Of a stretch of DNA of 64,000 nucleotides, positions 50,125-59,099 are shown one piece after another. This DNA comes from JBCDJG01 sp038748065. GTDB lineage: Bacteria > Pseudomonadota > Gammaproteobacteria > Pseudomonadales > Halieaceae. Both the position numbers and the translations under genes were made by a program. Within the stretch, counting starts at the first letter, position 1. Each line of letters opens with the position of its first letter. The DNA lies in the NCBI GenBank assembly GCA_038748065.1, contig JBCDJG010000010.1, forward strand, positions 1-64,000, read 5' to 3'. Under the pieces are notes generated by a model. That model was not told the origin of the DNA. It was given only the letters and a program-made list of their open reading frames with translations, and did no database searches.

Positions 50125-52125
50125 ATGCTCAATCAGGACTCTATCTCCCAGCTCAAGGGCCTCAAGCAACAAATGGAGGCGGAGAAGGAGCGGGCCGAGG
50201 CGGTGGTCAAAGGCACTCAGGCGCGCTACGGCTTTGCCGTGCTCGACGATGGGCGTGAGATCTTTATCCCCCCGGATGAAATGCTCAAGGCCTTTCCGGC
50301 GGATCGCGTCAGGGTTTGTATCCGCCCGACCAAAGACAACAAGACCATTGCCGATATCGAAAAGCTGGTCGACAGCCCCCTGGCGGATTTCACCGGCCGC
50401 TGCGTGAAAAAGGGCAAGGCCATGTTCGTACAGCCCGATCTGCCCCACCTCAGGCGCTGGCTATTCCTGCCGCCACATGCCCGCAACGGGGCCAAGGAAG
50501 GCGACTACCTGCGCTGCGCCATACTGCGTCATCCGATCAAGGACGGGCGACCCCAGGCCAAGGTGCTGAGCGTTATCGGCGACGTCGCAACGCCCGGGAT
50601 CGAGAATCTGTACTGCATGGCCAAGTACAGCCTGGCCAGCGAGTGGACTGCCGGGAGCCGCGGTGACCTGGAAAAGTGCATACAGGATGGCGCACCGCTG
50701 GCCCAGGAGAGCCGTCATGATCTCACGCACCTGGAGTTCGTAACGATTGATGCCGCCAAGACCCAGGACATCGATGACGCCCTCTATGCGGAAGTAGCCA
50801 ACGATGGCTGGACACTCTATGTCGCGATTGCTGATCCCACTGCCTACATTGCACCCGACTCCGAGCTGGCACGGGACATCGCTCAGCGTGGCACCTCGAT
50901 CTACTTCCACGGCGACGTACTACCGATGCTGCCGGAGGAGCTGTCGCAGGAGACCTGCGCCCTGTCGGAGGGCGCAGACCGACCAGCCCTTGTCTGCAAG
51001 CTGTCGGTTACCGATTCCGGGCAGGTCGGTGATTTCGATTTTATCGAGGCCACCATCCGCTCGCGGGCCAAGCTCAGCTACTACGCCGTCGACAAGTACC
51101 TAACCGGCCAGGACGACGGCCTGATGAGCCACGCCAGCCCCTTGGAAGCCCTGTACCAGGTCTATCGCGCCCTGCGTGCCTACCGGGAGGCACATGAGCT
51201 GGTTATGGAAGAGCGTAAGGAGTACCGCTGGATTCTGGGCGACGACAAGCAGATTGACCATATTGAGCCCTACGAAAAACTGCTCTCACAGCGCTTGGTA
51301 GAGGAATGCATGGTGGCGGCGAACCGCTGCGGTGCGCGCTTTCTCAGCGCGCATGAGGCCAGCGGGCCCTTCGTTAGCCATCCGGGATTTCGGGCCGACC
51401 GGCAGGAAGAAACGCAGAAGTTTATCGCCATGCACATCCCGGAATACGCCGAACGAGATTTGAGCACCCGCGACGGATATCGCGACATTATGCAGGCGCT
51501 GAGCGCCCCGGGGCGCGAGCAGCCCCTGCGAGGCATGGTCAATCGCCTGCTGACTCGCGCCAGCCTGCGCTGCGAGTCTGGCGTACACATGGGCATGGCC
51601 CTGGATAGCTACACCAATTGCACCTCACCGCTGCGCAAGTACGTGGATTTTCTGGTTCACCTCCAGATCAAGGCAGCGCTGCAGGGCCAATCGCCCACGC
51701 TGGTGCAACAACCGGTGCTGGACGCCCTCGCTGAGCGCCTTGCCAACGCGCGCGCCGCCACCCTGGAAGCGGAGCGTTGGCTCGCCAGTAACTACCTGGC
51801 ACGCCTCGCCGGGGAGGCAAGCGAAAGGGTCTTCACGGCTACCGTCAGCCACGTCAACAGCTCTGGCTTCGTGGTGCGTATCGATGAAATGGGGCTGGAG
51901 GGTTTTGTGGACTTGCGCAAGGACCCGGAAAAGTTCAGCTTCGACAAGTGGACGGCCAGCCTCACCAGCACGACGCGTCGTTTCCAGTTGGAGCAGTCGG
52001 TGGAGCTAAACTACGCAGGCATCGATGCGGACACGCCGCACCAGACCCTGTTTACGCTGGTAAGTGGTTGCGGCTTGAAGCCGCCGAAGCCTGAGCTGCC
52101 TGCTGAGGAGGTTGCCGCGAGCTGA
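50125..52125 (+). CDS. rnb: RNase II/RNase R-family 3'-5' exoribonuclease
   Basis: A 666-aa exoribonuclease. N-terminal cold-shock-like domains (GTQARYGFAVLDDGREIFIPP and FVQPDLPHLRRW) precede the RNB domain. The catalytic acidic cluster is in EFVTIDAAKTQDIDDALYAE (about 209-228), and the later YTNCTSPLRKYVDFLVH is also RNB. A C-terminal S1 domain follows (VFTATVSHVNSSGFVVRI). Length and lack of a helical N-terminus and basic tail favour RNase II over RNase R. The stop overlaps the convergent hypothetical gene by 74 nt. Confidence 0.9.
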   Translation: MLNQDSISQLKGLKQQMEAEKERAEAVVKGTQARYGFAVLDDGREIFIPPDEMLKAFPADRVRVCIRPTKDNKTIADIEKLVDSPLADFTGRCVKKGKAMFVQPDLPHLRRWLFLPPHARNGAKEGDYLRCAILRHPIKDGRPQAKVLSVIGDVATPGIENLYCMAKYSLASEWTAGSRGDLEKCIQDGAPLAQESRHDLTHLEFVTIDAAKTQDIDDALYAEVANDGWTLYVAIADPTAYIAPDSELARDIAQRGTSIYFHGDVLPMLPEELSQETCALSEGADRPALVCKLSVTDSGQVGDFDFIEATIRSRAKLSYYAVDKYLTGQDDGLMSHASPLEALYQVYRALRAYREAHELVMEERKEYRWILGDDKQIDHIEPYEKLLSQRLVEECMVAANRCGARFLSAHEASGPFVSHPGFRADRQEETQKFIAMHIPEYAERDLSTRDGYRDIMQALSAPGREQPLRGMVNRLLTRASLRCESGVHMGMALDSYTNCTSPLRKYVDFLVHLQIKAALQGQSPTLVQQPVLDALAERLANARAATLEAERWLASNYLARLAGEASERVFTATVSHVNSSGFVVRIDEMGLEGFVDLRKDPEKFSFDKWTASLTSTTRRFQLEQSVELNYAGIDADTPHQTLFTLVSGCGLKPPKPELPAEEVAAS

Positions 52126-52375
52126 GCAGCATCTGCTGCTGCACCCGCTCGACCAGGGCGATCATCTCGCGCACGCCGAGGGCACGTAGGTACTCACCCA
52201 TCTGTCGATGATTGTCCAGGGACACGTTGTCATCGACATGGCGCAGGGCTTGAATGATTTTCAGCTCCTGATTGCTGTAGCCGTCGCTCTCGCCAAATAT
52301 CAGCTTGGTGAACGTATCCACGATAGACAGATCACTGACGGCGCTGCACTCTGCTGACTGAATTGCGCGCTTCAT
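52052..52375 (-). CDS. Conserved hypothetical protein (107 aa)
   Basis: The core FTKLIFGESDGYSNQELKIIQALRHVD and LGVREMIALVERVQQQM resembles a short uncharacterised protein found in pseudomonads and relatives. It is acidic, soluble and mostly helical. The last 25 residues (QPPQQAAQASAASSRNHLPA region) lie antisense to the end of the RNase gene and look like a low-complexity extension. It has its own spacing from asnS, 157 nt upstream. Function unknown. Confidence 0.65.
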   Translation of the reverse strand: MKRAIQSAECSAVSDLSIVDTFTKLIFGESDGYSNQELKIIQALRHVDDNVSLDNHRQMGEYLRALGVREMIALVERVQQQMLLSSRQPPQQAAQASAASSRNHLPA

Positions 52376-52532
52376 TCCAGCTTCCCCAAATCATTATGTT
52401 TGCTGTGCTTACACTTAGTATGGTCGAGCTGGATGGGTCGATTGCACGAAATTTAGGCAATATTTCACAAAACTGCTCATTTTATAGCCAGCCTTGCACA
52501 CATTTAGGGCGTTTTACCCCCTGCCGCAGCGG

Positions 52533-53930
52533 TCAGAAGTGAATACTCCCCGGCGTTCTGGGGAACGGAATAGCGTCACGGATGTTCTCCATACCGGTAA
52601 TGTAGTTCAGCAGGCGTTCAAAGCCGAGGCCGAAGCCTGCGTGCGGTACGCTGCCGTACCGCCTGAGATCGCGGTACCACCAGAGCTCATCGCGCAGTTC
52701 CGGCGCCATGCGGGCCTCCAGCACATCGAGGCGCTCTTCGCGCTGGCTACCGCCTATGATCTCGCCAATACCGGGGGCCAGCACGTCCATGGCCGCCACG
52801 GTTTTCTCGTCATCGTTGAGACGCATGTAAAAGGCTTTAATCTCCCGGGGGTAGTTCATCACAACTACCGGGCGCCCAACGTGGGTCTCGCTTAAGTAGC
52901 GCTCGTGCTCGGATGCCAGGTCGGTTCCCCAGGCCACGGGGAATTCAAAGTTTTCGCCGCAGTCCTTGAGGATATTAACCGCCTCGCTGTAGTCCATGCG
53001 CTCAAAAGAGGCATCGACAACGCCGCGCAGTCGCTCGATGACGGTCTTATCAATTCGCTGCTGGAAAAAGGCCATATCGTCCTCGCATTCCTCAAGGACT
53101 CTCGCCAGCACTTGCTTGAGCAAATCCTCGGCCAGATCCGCGTTGGCGGCGAGGTCGGCAAAGGCCACTTCGGGCTCCACCATCCAGAACTCCGCCAGGT
53201 GTCGACTGGTATTCGAGTTCTCGGCGCGAAAAGTGGGCCCAAAGGTATACACCTTGCTCATGGCCAGGCAGTGGCTCTCCACCTCGAGTTGGCCGGAGAC
53301 GGTGAGGAAGGTATCGCTACCAAAGAAGTCCTGGCCGATATCTACCTTGCCGCTGCCATCGGTCGGCAGGTTGGCCAGATCCAGCGTACTCACCCGAAAC
53401 AGCTCGCCCGCGCCCTCGCAGTCGCTGCCGGTGATAATCGGCGTATTCACCCAGTAGAAGCCGCGCTCGTGGAAATAGTTGTGGATGGCATTGGCGAGGC
53501 AGTGACGCACGCGGGTGATGGCACCGAAGGTGTTGGTGCGTACGCGCAGGTGCGCCTGCGTGCGCAGGTACTCGAAGGTGTGGCGCTTTTTTGCAATGGG
53601 GTAAGTCTCCGGGTCTTCGACCCAGCCGACTACGGCAACCTCACTCGCCTGAATTTCCACGCTTTGGCCTTTGCCCTCGGAGGCCACCAGCTCACCCCTT
53701 ACCTCAACCGCGCAGCCGGTTGAAAGCTTCAGCACCTCGGAGTCGTAATTGCTGAGCGTCGAAGGCACCACCGCCTGCAAGGCATCAAAATGGCTACCAT
53801 CGTGCACCGCAAGGAAGGAAATGCCAGCCTTGGAATCGCGCTTGCTGCGCAGCCAGCCGCGCATGCGCACGGTGCTTCCCTCAGGCACCTCACCGCGCAG
53901 CAGTGACGCTATCGAATACAACTCTGCCAT
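52533..53930 (-). CDS. asnS: Asparaginyl-tRNA synthetase
   Basis: A 465-aa class IIb synthetase. An N-terminal OB anticodon-binding domain (STVRMRGWLRSKRDSKAGISFLAVHDG) precedes the catalytic core: motif 2 region FGPTFRAENSNTSRHLAEFWMVEPE and motif 3 GFGLGFERLLNYITGMENIRD. The FYMRLNDDEKTVAAMDVL segment is typical of AsnRS. It starts 3 nt after the SYLF-like gene. The terminus PRTPGSIHF is complete. Confidence 0.96.
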   Translation of the reverse strand: MAELYSIASLLRGEVPEGSTVRMRGWLRSKRDSKAGISFLAVHDGSHFDALQAVVPSTLSNYDSEVLKLSTGCAVEVRGELVASEGKGQSVEIQASEVAVVGWVEDPETYPIAKKRHTFEYLRTQAHLRVRTNTFGAITRVRHCLANAIHNYFHERGFYWVNTPIITGSDCEGAGELFRVSTLDLANLPTDGSGKVDIGQDFFGSDTFLTVSGQLEVESHCLAMSKVYTFGPTFRAENSNTSRHLAEFWMVEPEVAFADLAANADLAEDLLKQVLARVLEECEDDMAFFQQRIDKTVIERLRGVVDASFERMDYSEAVNILKDCGENFEFPVAWGTDLASEHERYLSETHVGRPVVVMNYPREIKAFYMRLNDDEKTVAAMDVLAPGIGEIIGGSQREERLDVLEARMAPELRDELWWYRDLRRYGSVPHAGFGLGFERLLNYITGMENIRDAIPFPRTPGSIHF

Positions 53931-53933
53931 GGT

Positions 53934-54407
53934 CTAACGCTCCAGTCTTACGAATCGGCTGCCCGCCAGCGGCAGGCCCACCTGCAGGCGCCCGTTGTCC
54001 CAGCCCAGCCGGACGACATCCTCGGGAGGAGGCTCAGCCAGCACGCGCCAGCTGCGGCCACCGTTCAGGTCGGCGAGGGCGGTGTCGCTCAAAAAAACCA
54101 ATAGCTCAGCGGCCGGCCCGTCGGGCCCGCCCGCGGTGACGTAATACGAGCGCGGCTCACCGCCAACCCATAGCGAGCCCTCACCGTAGCGCCCACCCTC
54201 GCCAAAGCCCATAGCGACCATGTCTGGAAAGACCAGCACCGCCGCAGCGCGATCCAGCAGCTCTGCGGCCTGCGGCGAGTGCATACGAAGGTGCGCCAGG
54301 AAGTCGGCGCCCTGGCGATTTAAAGCAGGGCGGCCATCGGCGAGCGCAGACACAGTGGTAAACGCCAGTAAGCAAGCAATGCGCACCAGGCGGTAAGCGC
54401 GCCCCAT
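53934..54407 (-). CDS. SYLF/Ysc84-like exported lipid-binding domain protein
   Basis: A 157-aa protein with a signal peptide (about 1-23) and the first half of a SYLF-like domain: AAAVLVFPDMVAMGFGEGGRYGEGSLWVGGE and SYYVTAGGPDGPAAELLVFLSD. It is shorter than most SYLF proteins (about 180-220 aa). The family binds phosphoinositides in eukaryotes; in bacteria it is periplasmic with unknown role. It lies 32 nt after an SDR gene and 3 nt before asnS. Confidence 0.72.
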   Translation of the reverse strand: MGRAYRLVRIACLLAFTTVSALADGRPALNRQGADFLAHLRMHSPQAAELLDRAAAVLVFPDMVAMGFGEGGRYGEGSLWVGGEPRSYYVTAGGPDGPAAELLVFLSDTALADLNGGRSWRVLAEPPPEDVVRLGWDNGRLQVGLPLAGSRFVRLER

Positions 54408-54439
54408 GGTAATCCTCGGTCTGCCTCAGTAGTGCTCCC

Positions 54440-55387
54440 TCATAGCGGAAAGCGCTGGCCCACAAGTTCTTCCGACAGGGTCCACAAACGCTCGGCTGCT
54501 TCGGGATCGAGAGCGTAGGATTCTACACCATGGCTGGCCTGATCGTCTGCGCGCGCCGGCGCTACCTGGCAGTCTTCGAGGAACAGGGCACCCTGGCCAT
54601 CCAGCGTCGGACTGGTCGCCGCCCACAGCGACGTCGCAGCGCCCTGGGCGACGGTCTTGAACTCCCAGCCAGCAGCGGCGCCGGGTGCGCTCATGAGTTC
54701 CTGAGTCGTTGCCTCGTCCAGATGCCTGCCGAGTTCGGTATGGATAGCGCCGGGGTGCACGGCGAAGGCGCGCACTCCGCGGCCTTTCAAACGCGCGTCC
54801 AGCGCGACACTGAATAACACATTGGCCGTCTTGGACTGGCCATAGGCCTGCCAGGGCGAGTAGTCGCTGCGCTCATAGTTCGGGTCCTGCCAGAGAATAT
54901 CGCTGAAGTAGTGGCCGGTCGATGACAGGTTTACCACCCGGCTTCCTGCCACAAGGGCGGGCGCGAGCAGACACGTCAGCAGGAAATGGCCAACGTGATT
55001 GGTGCCGAACTGCATCTCAAAACCCTGGGCGGTGCGCAGCAGCGGGCAGGCCATGACGCCCGCATTATTGATCAGCATATCGATCTCGGGAAAGCGCGCC
55101 AGTATCTCTGCCGCTCCCCGCCGCACGGCATCGAGGTCGGCGAGGTCAAGCACGACGGTCTCGAGTGCCAGCTCCTCGCCGGCGTCGTCGATAATCTGTG
55201 CCCTCGCCCGCGCCAGCTTGTCGCTGTCACGCGCCACCATCACCACCGTTACCCCGGTTGCAGCGAGGGCCCGGCAGGTCTCGATACCGATGCCGGCTGA
55301 GGCGCCCGTCACGACGGCGGTCTTGCCCGCCAGCGACAGACCCGCGATGACCTCATCCGAGCTTGAGTCTTTGTTGAATGTGCTCAT
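54440..55387 (-). CDS. Short-chain dehydrogenase/reductase (retinol dehydrogenase-like)
   Basis: A 315-aa NAD(P)-dependent SDR. TGASAGIGIETCRALAATG (about 24-42) is the cofactor loop, NNAGVMACPLL the core motif, a Ser lies in NLSSTGHYF and the catalytic YGQSKTANVLFSVAL gives YxxxK. The C-terminal part (WAATSPTLDGQGALFLEDC) is typical of retinol dehydrogenase/WW-oxidoreductase-like SDRs. Substrate unknown. It is the first of a three-gene run with the SYLF gene and asnS. Confidence 0.9.
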   Translation of the reverse strand: MSTFNKDSSSDEVIAGLSLAGKTAVVTGASAGIGIETCRALAATGVTVVMVARDSDKLARARAQIIDDAGEELALETVVLDLADLDAVRRGAAEILARFPEIDMLINNAGVMACPLLRTAQGFEMQFGTNHVGHFLLTCLLAPALVAGSRVVNLSSTGHYFSDILWQDPNYERSDYSPWQAYGQSKTANVLFSVALDARLKGRGVRAFAVHPGAIHTELGRHLDEATTQELMSAPGAAAGWEFKTVAQGAATSLWAATSPTLDGQGALFLEDCQVAPARADDQASHGVESYALDPEAAERLWTLSEELVGQRFPL

Positions 55388-55473
55388 AGCGGATCTTTCC
55401 TTTTCATTGTGGCTCGTTGTTGTGGCAGGGCGCTGTGGCTAATTGCTGTAATGATGGCACGTGGCCAGGACGA

Positions 55474-56664
55474 TTAACTACCGGCCAGTTGTTCCTCGCG
55501 CACGGCGCGCAGCTGCAGGCGGTAGGTCTCTTTATCAGTCATCAGATGGGCTCCCTCAATGGCCTGACTGATGTAGTCATCGGCGATCTCATAGTGCTTG
55601 AGCTGGAAATGCAGCAGGCCCACCGCATAGAGCATGCGGCTGTCTTCCGGGCGCAGAGACAGGGCCTTTTCATAGTGCACCAGCGCCTCGGCCAGGTCCC
55701 CCGACTCGCCCGCCTTGTCGCCGCGCCAGGTGTGGTAAAAGGGGTTGCGTTCGCGGTGCCGTCGTACCCGGTCTTCCCAGTAGGCCTGTTCGGCCTCGCG
55801 GCCTTCGAGCTGGTAGAGCACGACCAGGTTGTTCATGGCCGAGCGATCCTGACCGTTAATCTGCAGGGCGCGCAAGTAGGTGGACTCGGCATCGGCGTGT
55901 TGGCCCGCATGGCGGTAAATAGCGCCCAGGTTTACCCACAGGTGCGACATCTTCGGCGCCATCTGTAGAGCACGAATCGCCTGCAGCCAGGCACTCTCAA
56001 CATCACCCTCGGCTAGCGCATCCATGGCCACGTTGTTGTGGTATAGCGCTGCCGCCTCGTGATCGCTGAGTATGCGGGTATCGGCTATATCACGAGGCTC
56101 CAAGGGATCGATGTCGGCCATATACTCCTGGCCGCTGCGCAGCTTGACGCGCACATTGACGTGCAGGCGAACGGCGACCCGCTCGCCCATGCGCGTCCAC
56201 TGCGGGCGCATCTCGACCCACTGATAGCTGGCATCCAGCCCGCTTTCGCGCGCCATGGCCACGAACATGTGCGCATAGGAGAGACAGTTCGCCGTACCGC
56301 GGTAGAAGGCGTCCTGGCCGGTGCCATCGGCGAAGGGGTCGTAATCGAGGTCGAGCATGCCGCTGCCACGAATGGAGCGGTGCAGGCTCATCAGACGCTG
56401 TCGCTCACTACCCCATTGACCGGTATAGCGATCGACAAAATCGAGCATCTCCTGATCCATCGCCAGCAGTTCCGGCGTCTGAACCAGGTGTGGCACTTCA
56501 TAGGCCTGGAAGACCCGCTCGCCAGACTGCAGGGCCGGCACCGAGGCGAGATCAAGTTTCTCGGGGCCACTTGCGCAGGCACAAAGCAGCCCCGCCAGGG
56601 CCAGGGCGACCAGTGCCCTCACCCGGCTATCGAGTCCGCTAGCGACCACGGCCCGTGTAAGCAT
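55474..56664 (-). CDS. TPR-repeat lipoprotein with transglutaminase-like domain
   Basis: The start MLTRAVVASGLDSRVR at 56664 is chosen because it begins the lipoprotein signal ending in LLCACASG. Of its 396 aa, residues about 60-220 resemble a transglutaminase-like core with the Cys in RGTANCLSYAHMFVAMARESG, a His in VRLHVNVRVK and an Asp in YMADIDPLEP. At least four TPR repeats follow (for example PKMSHLWVNLGAIYRHAGQHADAES). Probably an outer-membrane-anchored periplasmic protein. The longer frame upstream to 56943 lacks homology-like character. Confidence 0.8.
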   Translation of the reverse strand: MLTRAVVASGLDSRVRALVALALAGLLCACASGPEKLDLASVPALQSGERVFQAYEVPHLVQTPELLAMDQEMLDFVDRYTGQWGSERQRLMSLHRSIRGSGMLDLDYDPFADGTGQDAFYRGTANCLSYAHMFVAMARESGLDASYQWVEMRPQWTRMGERVAVRLHVNVRVKLRSGQEYMADIDPLEPRDIADTRILSDHEAAALYHNNVAMDALAEGDVESAWLQAIRALQMAPKMSHLWVNLGAIYRHAGQHADAESTYLRALQINGQDRSAMNNLVVLYQLEGREAEQAYWEDRVRRHRERNPFYHTWRGDKAGESGDLAEALVHYEKALSLRPEDSRMLYAVGLLHFQLKHYEIADDYISQAIEGAHLMTDKETYRLQLRAVREEQLAGS

Positions 56665-56805
56665 GGCAAAAGTATAACGCAGTTGACGCAGGTCAATGCC
56701 GAGGTGGCACGGGTGCGCCATAGTAGCCTTGGGTTCTATCACTAGCCCTCGCCGCATTGAGCGCCGTAGGGTAACCACAAAAGGTAAAAATAAGGGAGCA
56801 GTGCC

Positions 56806-56934
56806 ATGACTCAGCACATTCTCGAAGAGCACACACTTGAAGATCAGCGCACCATGAAGCGCTTGGGGATAGTTATCGCTATTTTCGTTCTCGCAACCGC
56901 CGTGATGGCGACGGCGATCAGTTTCATTTTGTAG
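56806..56934 (+). CDS. Small single-pass membrane protein (42 aa)
   Basis: ATG 56806 has AGGGAG about 8 nt upstream, an unusually good ribosome binding site. The peptide MTQHILEEHTLEDQRTMKR is followed by a hydrophobic helix GIVIAIFVLATAVMATAISFIL to the end. It lies between the divergent TPR lipoprotein and the convergent cysH. Its size is below usual gene-calling limits. No family recognised; inner membrane location is inferred from the helix. Confidence 0.6.
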   Translation: MTQHILEEHTLEDQRTMKRLGIVIAIFVLATAVMATAISFIL

Positions 56935-56988
56935 CGCCTTCAAGAGCGCTGGGCCGGGATACCGGGCCAGCCTTCGCTCGCCGGTGAG

Positions 56989-57615
56989 CTAGGCTGCCGT
57001 ATGCAGCCCGCACTCGCGGCCGTCGTGTACCTTGGTTGGGTCGAAGTAGTGCTTGCAGGTCGGCAGCTCATGCTCGGCCATATAGGCCTCCACCTGATCC
57101 TCTGACCAGTAGAAAATCGGCGCCACTTTGATAATGCCGCGCGCATCCATCGAGACGATGTCGAGGGTTTTACGGTGGTCGGTTTCCTCTCGGCGAATGC
57201 CGGTGAGCCAGATGTCTGGCTTGAATTCAGCCAGTGCTCGGTTGAAGGGCTCCAGCTTTACCTCTTCCGTAAAAGCCTGATGACGCTCTTCTTCATCCAC
57301 CGTCGGGATGCCACCCATGATGGCGTTGCGTCGCTCAGAAGTGATCAGCGGTGAGTACACATGAATGTTAACGTCGAGATCCTTGATCAGGCGCTCCGCC
57401 ACTACATAGGTATCACGCAGGTTGTAGCCCGTATCCACCCAGATCGTCGGCACGGCTTTGTCTACCTCGGCCACCAGGTGCAACATCACAGCGGCGTTGC
57501 GGCCCATGCTGGTTGTGGCAATGGCGCGACCGCCCTGGGCAAGCGCCCAGCGCACAATATCCGACGGTGCGGCGTCGCGCAGGAGCTGGTTAGCGCTGTC
57601 GAGGTCAATATCCAC
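56989..57615 (-). CDS. cysH: Phosphoadenylyl-sulfate (or adenylyl-sulfate) reductase
   Basis: A 208-aa thioredoxin-dependent reductase making sulfite from PAPS or APS. ATTSMGRNAAVMLHLV holds the nucleotide-binding loop, followed by WVDTGYNLRDTY, the WLTGIRREETDHR motif and the catalytic ECGLHT near the end. The Cys pairs that bind a 4Fe-4S cluster in APS reductases (CC and CxxC) are not present, so PAPS is the likely substrate. It makes sense beside a sulfotransferase-bearing genome, although the genes are distant. Confidence 0.94.
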   Translation of the reverse strand: MDIDLDSANQLLRDAAPSDIVRWALAQGGRAIATTSMGRNAAVMLHLVAEVDKAVPTIWVDTGYNLRDTYVVAERLIKDLDVNIHVYSPLITSERRNAIMGGIPTVDEEERHQAFTEEVKLEPFNRALAEFKPDIWLTGIRREETDHRKTLDIVSMDARGIIKVAPIFYWSEDQVEAYMAEHELPTCKHYFDPTKVHDGRECGLHTAA

Positions 57616-57717
57616 GTGATGCGTAGGTGCTTTTGAACAAGGCCAGCGACTTTAAAGAATTAGAGCGCCACTGACAAATAACCAGCAGCTATATGGATAT
57701 GCGGTCGGGTTTGTGGC

Positions 57718-58494
57718 TCAACGCAGCTCCGCGTGCAGATCCAGGTACTGCGCCGTCAGCTTATGACTGGGGGCGAGGTCAATAAGGGGTCGGTGGGCAC
57801 GATGCGATTCCTTCATCTTCACCGAGGTATTCAGATAGGTGCCAAAGATCGGGTAGCCCTCCTCCTCCAGCTCACTGACCAGTTCCCGAGGCAGGTTGGC
57901 CTGGGCATTGAACTGGTTGATCACAATACCCTCCACTTCGAGCTCCGGGTTGTGATCCTCCTGCAACTCGTCGATGTTCTCCATCAGGGAGTAAAGGCTC
58001 TGGCGGGCAAAGCTGTCACAGTCGAAAGGCACCAACACCGAGTTGGCGGCAATCAGCGCACTCTTGGAATAGAAGTTAAAGTTCGGCGGTGTGTCGATAT
58101 AGATACGGTCGTATTCATCGGCGAGCTTAGCCATGGCATCGCGTAGCTTGTAGATTTTGTAGCGCGACTCCAGCTCCTTCTCCAACTCCGACAGTACCGG
58201 CGTCGAGGGCATCAAGAACAGGTTTTCATAGGGCGTTTCCCAGACGAAGTTATCCGGGTTCTGGCGCATCTTGCGCGAACCCACCGTTTGTTTAAACAGC
58301 CCGGCCACGCCTTGCGCCTCGGCGGGAAAGGCCTCGGCGTCGATCTCGCCAACCAGGTAGTGGGTGGTATTGCCCTGCACATCCAGGTCGACCACCAGGG
58401 TCTTCAGGCCCATGGCCGCACCGATGGCCGCTAGATTGCAGGTGATGCTGGTCTTGCCGACGCCGCCTTTCTGGTTGAACACTACTCGTATCAT
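57718..58494 (-). CDS. ParA-family ATPase
   Basis: A 258-aa deviant Walker ATPase. VVFNQKGGVGKTSITCNLAAIG (about 4-25) has the K-G-G-V-G-K-T loop, LVVDLDVQGN the A' motif and IYIDTPPNFNFYSKSAL the Walker B. It differs from chromosomal ParA in the middle (PYENLFLMPSTPVLSELEKEL). No parB gene is next to it, so it may position a cargo other than chromosomes. It is a single gene between cysH and an FKBP gene. Confidence 0.88.
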   Translation of the reverse strand: MIRVVFNQKGGVGKTSITCNLAAIGAAMGLKTLVVDLDVQGNTTHYLVGEIDAEAFPAEAQGVAGLFKQTVGSRKMRQNPDNFVWETPYENLFLMPSTPVLSELEKELESRYKIYKLRDAMAKLADEYDRIYIDTPPNFNFYSKSALIAANSVLVPFDCDSFARQSLYSLMENIDELQEDHNPELEVEGIVINQFNAQANLPRELVSELEEEGYPIFGTYLNTSVKMKESHRAHRPLIDLAPSHKLTAQYLDLHAELR

Positions 58495-58547
58495 GCTGTT
58501 CGCCGCCGCCGGATCAGTACCAGGAAAAGGCCCTCGATTGTAAATCA

Positions 58548-58572
58548 GCCTTCTTGACGAATGTAAGAAGGC
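58548..58572. promoter_or_regulatory. Hairpin between parA and the FKBP gene
   Basis: Perfect 8-bp stem GCCTTCTT/AAGAAGGC with a 9-base loop. On the plus strand six T occur 8 bases later; on the minus strand no clear U-run follows. It may end FKBP transcription, but evidence is weak. Confidence 0.35.
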
Positions 58573-58598
58573 CGAGAGGTTTTTTGCTCGGGCATCGC

Positions 58599-58988
58599 CT
58601 ATTTGATGCCCAACAGCTGCACCTCAAAAACCAGCGGGGTGTTTGGCGGTATCACACCACCAGCGCCCTGTTCGCCATAGGCGAGATGCGGCGGACAGGT
58701 AATGCGCCACTTATCGCCAACAGACATCAGCTGCAGCGCTTCTGTCCATCCGGGTATGACCTGGTGCACACCGAATTCCAGGGGCTGACCCCGATCGACT
58801 GAGCTGTCGAAGACGCTGCCATCGATAAACGTGCCATGATAATGCGTCACTACGTTAGCAGTGGGGCCGGGCTGGGCGCCGCCCTCGCCGGACTCAAGGA
58901 CCTCGTATTGCAGGCCGCTCGCGGTGGTCGTGACCTCGTCACGGGCGGCGTTGGCGGCGAGAAAGGCTTCAAATTCAGCTGTCATCAA
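58599..58988 (-). CDS. FKBP-type peptidyl-prolyl isomerase
   Basis: A 129-aa cytosolic FKBP. It has TTASGLQYEVLESGEG at the N-terminus. Active-site residues follow in VVTHYHGTFIDGSVFDSS, FGVHQVIPGWTEALQLM and LAYGEQGAGGVIPPNTPLVFEVQLL. No signal peptide is present, unlike Mip/FklB long forms. It catalyses cis-trans proline isomerisation. It is convergent-side partner of nothing obvious and lies 104 nt downstream of parA's start region. Confidence 0.93.
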   Translation of the reverse strand: MMTAEFEAFLAANAARDEVTTTASGLQYEVLESGEGGAQPGPTANVVTHYHGTFIDGSVFDSSVDRGQPLEFGVHQVIPGWTEALQLMSVGDKWRITCPPHLAYGEQGAGGVIPPNTPLVFEVQLLGIK

Positions 58989-59099
58989 AATATTCGCTAT
59001 GCTGGTTTCAAGGGGCGCCTACCATAGCATAGGCCTGGGCCCATCAGGGGGATATCCGGGCGCAAGGGGTGAATTGCAGCGGCGCAAGGGAGGCGTGCC

